Source: Ulota crispa (lineage: Eukaryota; Streptophyta; Bryopsida; Orthotrichales; Orthotrichaceae). Taken from it: a DNA stretch of 64,000 nucleotides. The stretch lies in contig OY987246.1 in NCBI GenBank assembly GCA_963920765.1, positions 22,515,167 through 22,579,166 of the forward strand, in the 5' to 3' direction. The notes under the pieces are model-generated. The model saw only the letters and a list, made by a program, of their open reading frames with translations. It did no database searches and was not told the DNA's origin. The number at the start of each line of letters is the position of its first letter. Position 1 is the first letter of the stretch. The position numbers and the translations under genes were made by a program. Shown here piece by piece: positions 57,818 to 64,000 of the stretch.

Positions 57818-58939
57818 GAGCAAATTATAACCCGGACAAGTTTAAAATATAACCCACTTGCCATTTCATAAGCCGAATTGAATCCAAATTAAAATTAAAG
57901 CCCCCGGTGCAAACACTCTATGCGAGACTCTGTGAGAGTTTGAAATTATAATTTCATAAGTTTCATCTTCCTCCCTAATGTGAAAGTACTTTAGAAACCT
58001 TCAAACAATGTATAGTAAACTCTCTTAAGAAGGAAAATGGAAGCTGACAAAACCTACTTTAATTCATAATTTTAGGAATCTTTTGGAACTAGTAGGAACG
58101 GTATAGGACTCATTTTGCATAGGACACTCTTGGAAATAGATACGAATTAGTTGGAATGGCATGAAGCTTTCAAAGTGTTATGATCACCACAGGTACATTG
58201 AAAATTCTTGCATGTACGTAGCTGTATGTAAAAGGAGGCTACTAAAACCAAGACAAGATTGGGATCCTCTATTTAGGTTGCTAAAATTGTTTATTGCGGT
58301 AATTAATGTTGAAGCTTATTTTAGTATCAATACGTATTTATATAGTGTAAAATGTAAAGATATTAATGTAAGGCAACCTAAAAGCAATATTTTGAGTACT
58401 TTGGAGCATCCTCAATCTAACAAGTATATCAATTGTGTAACGGCCCTCTCATGGTGGGTCCTAGTCTGAGAAATGCAAACCTGGTCCAATGTTCCTTGCA
58501 TGTGGGAAGTGATCTTGAATGGGACAACAAAACTTAGCCCATACTTGGTAGTTTCAATGGTCCTCAAAGATTCTTCAAATTAGTCTATATACTACCATCC
58601 AAGAAAAAATGACTATTTTGCAAGTCAAAAATAGAGATTTTGTTAAAAACACCTGACAAAGACAAAGTTTACATTCCTCTCTACGGATCTGCATTGGTTT
58701 GCACAAGCCGCCGTGTCGCCCACTTTTGCTCAAGGCCACACAACAATACTACATAATTGCTATTGCCTAGCCCTGATGCAAGGTCTAGATTGAGGATGCC
58801 CTTATATTCCATAAATTGATTGGGACAGGTTTAGGCCATTTCCATATAGGGAAGTAGGGGAGTATCCAACTTTGAGCCCAACATTCTGCAATAAAAGGCA
58901 ATTCTCAAACAAGACTTGAAAACTCTACAATAGGACCAG
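57818..58939. other. Gene-free stretch with a partial family M piece
   Basis: Around 58272-58400 the text (GGCAACCTAAAAGCAATATT) matches one end of the family M MITEs. Otherwise nothing recognised. Confidence 0.4.
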
Positions 58940-60031
58940 TTGGGCAGGAACACCCCTCTTTATAAGTGTCCCCATCCCCAAGACCTACTGTGACAATGCT
59001 CATGTCACTGACTGACAATGAAAAAAAGTTTGGTTATGGGTGATAAAGTGATGGTTTTGGGTGATTAAGCAATGATTCTAGGTGATGAGGTGATGGTTGA
59101 GGGTGACTAGGATGACAGTTTTTAGTACCCCATTTCACTTTTTTAACCCCTCACCGCCCATAGACGTTCCTTGGTATCTCAGAATGTGCTCTTGGATGAA
59201 CATAATGGCAACATTTTGATAAGTCGCATTATTTTAAAAAAAATTGTAACTGTACAAATTCAAACTAGATATGTTAGAGATCATATAAGAAAAGAAATCA
59301 CAACAACATCACTTATGGATTGAAAGATTATAACATTTGATCAAGAGAGTGTTAAAACTATGAAAGTGATTTGAAGTCTTTCAATCCTTTTTTCACATCT
59401 CAAATTTATAATTGACAATATCAAAAAAAAATGAATATGTAAAGTTCAACATGTATAAACCTAATCAATTTACGGCTTCTTAAAATCTACTCTATAACTT
59501 TTTAAATTAAGTTTCTAATGTGATTGTTTCTCCAAGTTCTAGTGTACTTGAGGCTCATTTCCAAGAGCTCTCAACACTAGAAAGTGAAGATTTGCAATGG
59601 ACACCTTTGCACAAAATCTTGAATAAAAAAATCATAGTCATTCATTTTCAAAATCGGATTTTTGATACTAAAACAAGACTTCAATAAGAATAGTTTAAAA
59701 AAATAATCACTAAAATTAATCTTTAAGAAAAGTCAAAAAAATTCAAATTAAAAAAACATGGTGGACAATTTTGGTCCCCTTGGGCGGTGAGGGGCTAAGC
59801 CAATAAGCCTTGTTTTTAGCATCTCCTACACATGGTTTTACATTTTCAGTACTTTTTGACTTTGAAAAATCTTTATGAACAAATGCTTGTAGTTGGAACC
59901 TTGAAATTGATGCCAATATTTTTAATTTCCTCTTGGTAACTTACAGTATTTATTTTTTTCAAAGTTAGGAGGCAATTGTTTTACGTACTCCAAAACCCTT
60001 TGGTTCCACTCTTATGGGTGTTCCTATCTTA
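58940..60031. mobile_element. Family D MITE interrupted by a TTAA element
   Basis: The flanks match the 1989-2367 element: GGCAGGAACACCCCTCTTTA at the left, TTTTTAGCATCTCCTACACA and TGGTTCCACTCTTATGGGTG at the right. A 656-base family B element at 59143-59798 splits it. The ends are more decayed than in the first copy. Confidence 0.65.
59143..59798. mobile_element. TTAA-flanked piggyBac-like element, family B, nested in family D
   Basis: Begins TTAACCCCTCACCGCCCATA and ends TTGGGCGGTGAGGGGCTAA, inverted over about 17 bases. The interior resembles the other family B copies (TCACAACAACATCACTTATG, CTCAACACTAGAAAGTGAAG), but the end sequence after CCCCT differs from theirs. Confidence 0.75.
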
Positions 60032-60601
60032 AACTCAGTACCCTGGCAAAGGACCCGAAGCATTGCGCCAGTTTTGACAAAGCCTGACACCTTCTCACGT
60101 GTACATTGTATTCGAGGAGTAAAATTCAGGTGCCGTTTAGAAATCACCAGTACCGGTTAAAGAGTACCATAAAGTGCAAATTCTCATAAAGAATATACAT
60201 TCGTTCGCCATGGAAAGACATCCAAAAGCTTATTCCATACGCACTGATCACTCCAAAACAGACTTCACATCAAAAACATCATACTATACATAGGGCTAAA
60301 CTTGTTCAGCCACTAACCCTATAGCTTTTAAATATAAACCAACGACGCTCTGATACAGTGGGTGTTCTGCAACACCTCGGACACTAACTCACAAATAGTG
60401 TAATCAGTACGCAACCACTTTCTGTGGGGCATTTGACCACAACCCAAGCATAAAAGGCAACTGCATGCTATAAAAGTACAGTTGCATCTATCGGTATTCT
60501 TACAATATACAGAGGTTCCAATTCTAGGCCTCCATTGCTACAAACTAATGTAAATAATTTACAAAAAGAGACATTCACACTTGGTGTGGAGGAAAGACAA
60601 C

Positions 60602-62420
60602 CTACTGAGCATCAGGCAGAAGATAACGTCTCTCGGAATGTTGGATGGGGATGTCGTTGGCACTCATGTCACGTCGACGCATGAGTCCGTTCTCCTCGAA
60701 CTCCCACAGCTCATTTCCATGTGTCCGAAACCTGCACAATTACAATATCCATGAAAAGCTATTCTTGAGAATTATCTACACTAAATAATGCGTTCAAGTT
60801 GCCCCCACACTAGCTTGTCAACATTTTACACTAGCTTGTCAACATTTTACACTATATAAATACTTATTGATACTACAGTAATTTTCAAAGATAATTATTG
60901 CAATAAACAAATATAAAGGTATGGCAACAACAACAAAGTTGTAGAAATACATACTAGTCATGTTGAAGTTGTAAACCATGTGAAATTCTAGTATCTACAA
61001 AATTGCATACACTGTCCAAGGGGAATGCTAAACCATGAGAGGGGTTCCATGAGCCGTGAGCCATAAGCCTAGATTTATTGTCCAAATACTATATTTCACC
61101 AATAATTATGTACATAGGTCATAGGACCCTATAATTGTGAACCGTTAACTTTCATCTTTTAGCAACTTGCCATGTTTTTAGTTTTTCCACTAATTTTGAG
61201 CTCAAAATTGGTTCCCACTCACAAAATCTTGGCTCACTGCTCAAAGGCTCACCATTTTACCCTCACAAAATAGCATCATCCCACCTCCAAGTAGCCAAGC
61301 AATGAGGTAAATTTCCAAGATAAGGCAACTTAGTTCTTAAGGCAACCTAAATGCACTTTTTTGAGGAGAATAAACAATGTAGCTCTTGAATCATGGCATC
61401 ATATCTGGATGGCAAATCCCTACATTAAGTAGTGCATTTAGGTTGCCCCACACTAATTTCTCAACATTATACACTATGTAAGAACTTATTGTTACTACGG
61501 TGATTTTCATCAATAACTACTAAAATACATAATTTTAAAGGGCTTCCCAACAACGACTAAGTTGTGGAAAACAAACTAAGGTAGGAGGCTCATAAACCAC
61601 ACATCTCAGAGTGGTTTGCCATTTTGGGGAAGCTAAACAGCTTGAAACAATTTGCAATAAATTTTAGTAGGAAGAAAAATGGAATTTGCATCTAACCTAA
61701 GTCGTTTCATAATTTTTGGACCTTCATGGAATTAGTTATGAATTTTTGATATTCAAACATAGTGGTCATTAAAACCAATCACCCCTTGAAATGTACACCG
61801 TTGATACATGAGAGAAAGCAAAATGTACCTCTAGGCCTTAATTGGTTTTAATGACCAGTCAGTTTATGAGCCACTTACCTTATATGCGTCCAGGTCCAGG
61901 TTGTAAACCATGTTAATATCTAGAGAGTTACATGAGCCTCCAAGTGACCTGGCAATGAGTCATGAGAATACTTTCCAATGAGACAACTTTCCAAGGTAAA
62001 GCAACCTAATTGTTGAGGTAACCTAAATGCACTGCACTATTTAGTGTGGTTCTTCATGTTTCAGAAAAAGAAGCCGGTGAAAGAGAGAGACGAGTAAGTT
62101 ACTACTGACCATTGCCCGGCCTGGTTGCGCCACTCGTACTCAAAGCGCACCGCAATGTGGTTGTCCGTGAACGCCCATAGCTCCTTCATCAGTCGGTACT
62201 CCAGCTCCACCGCCCACTTCTTCCGCAGGAACTCCTTGATGGCCTCGCGCCCTTTCATGAACTCCGTGCGATTGCGCCACTCCGACTCCTTCGTGTACGC
62301 CATCGCCACCACCTCCGGATCCCGTGTGTTCCACGCCTCTTCCGCCGCTTTCACCTTTGCCAGCGCCGACTCTCGTGTGAAGGGCGGACACGGCGGCTTC
62401 CGCTCCACCTCGTCCGCCAT
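60602..62420 (-). CDS. NTF2-like / DUF1348 (SnoaL-fold) protein, two exons
   Basis: Small cone-shaped alpha+beta barrel protein of the SnoaL-like DUF1348 family. These occur in bacteria, fungi and plants; I know of no firmly established function. Exon 1 is 62420-62110 and exon 2 is 60731-60602, joined in phase (W split TG|G) across a 1.38 kb intron; 146 residues, the usual family length. [20 protein letters not shown] and [20 protein letters not shown] open the fold. [20 protein letters not shown] and [16 protein letters not shown] follow. Exon 2 gives [20 protein letters not shown], then [10 protein letters not shown], the family's C-terminal signature. The start MADEVERK is chosen from family length; the frame stays open a further 31 codons upstream ([10 protein letters not shown]), which could encode a short extension. 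The exons are GC-rich, while the intron is AT-rich and filled by four inverted-repeat elements in two nests. Confidence 0.92.
60776..61356. mobile_element. Family M MITE with a nested family H MITE, inside the DUF1348 intron
   Basis: Left AATGCGTTCAAGTTGCCCCC and right AAGGCAACCTAAATGCACTT are inverted matches. The direct repeat ACACTAGCTTGTCAACATTT occurs twice near the left edge. A family H element occupies about 61020-61282. Confidence 0.66.
61020..61282. mobile_element. Family H MITE, nested
   Basis: Left CCATGAGCCGTGAGCCATAA and right GGCTCACTGCTCAAAGGCTC form inverted ends, and TCACAAAATAGCATCATCC corresponds to TCACAAAATAGCGTTATCC at 43.7 kb. It interrupts a family M element. Confidence 0.68.
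61427..62045. mobile_element. Second family M MITE with a nested family N MITE
   Basis: Left TAGTGCATTTAGGTTGCCCC and right GGTAACCTAAATGCACTGCA are inverted matches. The right half follows the sibling at 60776-61356. A family N element (61577-61882) is inserted. It ends about 65 bases from the DUF1348 exon 1 donor. Confidence 0.72.
61577..61882. mobile_element. Family N MITE (AAGGTAGGA ends), nested
   Basis: TAAGGTAGGAGGCTCATAAA on the left and TTATGAGCCACTTACCTTA on the right are inverted. The outermost TA on each side may be a TA target duplication. The interior matches the 53011-53812 element (ATTTGCATCTAACCTAAG). Confidence 0.75.
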
Positions 62421-63111
62421 CGATCCTCCACTACTACCTACACACAACGTCAAGCCACACACACAACAATTCAATTCACTCGTCAAGCTCAATACTCCAC
62501 ATCCAGTGCCCAAACCTAATCCTTCAAGGCAATCCGACCTAACGAGAATGGAACAATAAATCGTTTCGCTGCATTAGAAATGTTGAAAAATCCTTGCAGA
62601 TCGAAGCGAGCTATTCTCATTCAACTTAATCACAACCACAACATGAATTTTGAAATCGGTACTCAAGCCTCGACGATCCACATCCTCTGCCTAAACCCTA
62701 ATTGTGTAATTTATCACTGAGAGATGAAAAACGCACGTGATTCAACAAAACTGAACGGCAAGTCCCGAGGAAGAGTTTGTTCGGCTCTGCTACAAAAGCT
62801 GCGTAACATACTACTCCTCAGCTAAGTCGACAGGCAGAATGGTGTGATGATTTGTAGAGCAAGAGCGATGCAAGCAGAGAGAGAGAGAGATCGTGTGTGG
62901 TGGTGGAGAAAATTGCCTAGTTAAAAGTTTATAAGCTTCGGCGTCCGAAGTGCAATTTCGATGTGTAGTTCGTTCATGGCCGCCATAGCCCTATTGCTTC
63001 CCCTGCCCAATCAGGAATATGCAATCTAAAGCACATGCGACAAAGATTCTGTTAAGGATCTGCATATGTCCAACATACGAGCAATGTACCTATTACAGTA
63101 GTGCTTGCATA
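62421..63111. other. Upstream region of the DUF1348 gene
   Basis: Probable 5' UTR and promoter on the minus strand. A (GA)n run lies at 62878-62892. No separate gene seen. Confidence 0.45.
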
Positions 63112-63914
63112 AGAGCATCTCCACTGGTTGATGAAAGATGGCCAGACAGCGTGGTGAATAGCTCTTTTCCCGTTTCCTATCTCCACCGGTGACTCACTCT
63201 GATACAGTGGTGCTTGGTTAGTGCCAACACTTTGGGCTTGGGCTTGTTGAAAGTGTTGATTTTATCCAAGCAACAATCATAAACAAACTTTTCATTTGTG
63301 TTACTTTCCCTAATTATAAGGTTTACAACTTTGGAGGTGCTTTCCCACCCATGTTTTTTGGTACACTAACCAAATGCCTTTCTAACTAAAGAGTCAAAAT
63401 GGGAATTGATGAAAAGAAAATGTTGACCATATGCAAGCACTTGACTTTAACCAAGCTCATAATACATACTATTGAGCAAAAGGGGAGTGGGGCTGTGATC
63501 TTATCCAATTGTTGCTCTTACAAATGTTGACACTAACCAAGCACCACTGTAATGTGTCTCACCGGCCACGCTCAGAAGAGCTCTGGAGACTGGGGACACT
63601 CAGCTCCCGCAACTTACTTTGAGTGAGCTAAAATGTAGCTCCATTCTGCTTGTTTGCTGACTATTATTGACCTAATGTTGGGAGGGATTTGAGTAAAATT
63701 AGCAAGGCAACAAAGCACCCAATCCCACCACAATGCAAACATGGCAAACTTCAATCTAAACACGAGTTAACCTTTAGCTTCTTTCTCGCTGATGAGTCCT
63801 TGCTCCCAGTGGACCGTTGGACATCAAATCCGTGGCCATGCAAAATCCAGTAGACCATCCTCGCTCAGTTTTTCTTTCCCCATCCCATTCTCACAGGTTC
63901 AGTGGAGATGCTCT
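63112..63914. mobile_element. MITE with AGAGCATCTCCACTGG ends, carrying a nested MITE
   Basis: Left AGAGCATCTCCACTGG and right TCAGTGGAGATGCTCT are inverted matches. GAGCATCTCCA-type ends are widespread among plant non-autonomous DNA transposons. The interior just inside the nested element, TCCACCGGTGACTC, has a mirrored counterpart TGTGTCTCACCGG. Confidence 0.75.
63203..63551. mobile_element. Nested MITE with ACAGTGGTGCTTGGTTAGTG ends
   Basis: Left TACAGTGGTGCTTGGTTAGT with GCCAAC and right GTTGACACTAACCAAGCACC with ACTGTA are inverted over about 25 bases with a single mismatch. Both copies of the end are crisp, so this looks younger than the element around it. Confidence 0.82.
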
Positions 63915-64000
63915 AAGGTCAACACTTTGGACTAGAAAAAAATGTTAACTCTACCCAAACAAGTGTCTGGGGAGAAATTTCGGCTTCATCGGGCAAAATC

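Noticed and set aside
62125-62559. 144-codon plus-strand frame opposite the DUF1348 exon
   Set aside because: Antisense shadow of a GC-rich real exon.

Overview
The window looks like nuclear DNA of a streptophyte (land plant or charophyte alga) that makes flagellated sperm. Three observations support this. A nine-exon DNAAF1/ODA7 gene, a cytoplasmic assembly factor for axonemal dynein, lies on the minus strand at the left end. A decayed piece of plastid rpoC2 lies in intergenic DNA at 16.6 kb. The other genes (mitochondrial-type LpxB, Myb/SANT-trihelix protein, class 3 lipase) are plant-like. Introns are short to moderate with GT/AG ends, and the DNA between genes is AT-rich. A bryophyte, lycophyte or charophyte would fit; the sequence alone does not settle the species.

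Layout. 0.6-10.6 kb: DNAAF1 (minus), nine exons, with several miniature inverted-repeat elements in its introns. 10.6-20.3 kb: gene-poor, with TTAA-flanked repeats, the rpoC2 fragment, and the 3' part of a broken Ty3/gypsy element (17.8-19.9 kb). 20.4-20.8 kb: a small multi-pass membrane protein. 20.8-33 kb: almost entirely repeats. 33.4-34.8 kb: class 3 lipase (plus). 35-39.5 kb: repeats. 40.1-42.8 kb: trihelix-like nuclear protein (plus). 43-45.8 kb: repeats. 45.8-51.8 kb: tandem blocks followed by eight-exon LPXB (plus). 52.0-53.0 kb: glutathionyl-hydroquinone reductase (minus), convergent with LPXB. 53-60.5 kb: repeats. 60.6-62.4 kb: two-exon NTF2-like/DUF1348 protein (minus). 63.1-63.9 kb: one inverted-repeat element nested in another.

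The genes do not form a pathway; each looks like an independent housekeeping or cilium-related locus. Exon structures were built by hand from splice-site phase plus family similarity, and in the recognised genes the phases agree at every junction.

The most unusual feature is the repeat landscape. About seventeen elements of several sequence families have, or recognisably derive from, the same end design: a TTAA target followed by CCC(C/T), closing with GGGG/AGGG and TTAA. This is the signature of piggyBac-type insertion. Some sit end to end and share a single TTAA, and some are inserted inside other element families, which gives a relative age order. A second set of families shares an AAGGTAGGA end. 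No transposase for either set is visible here.
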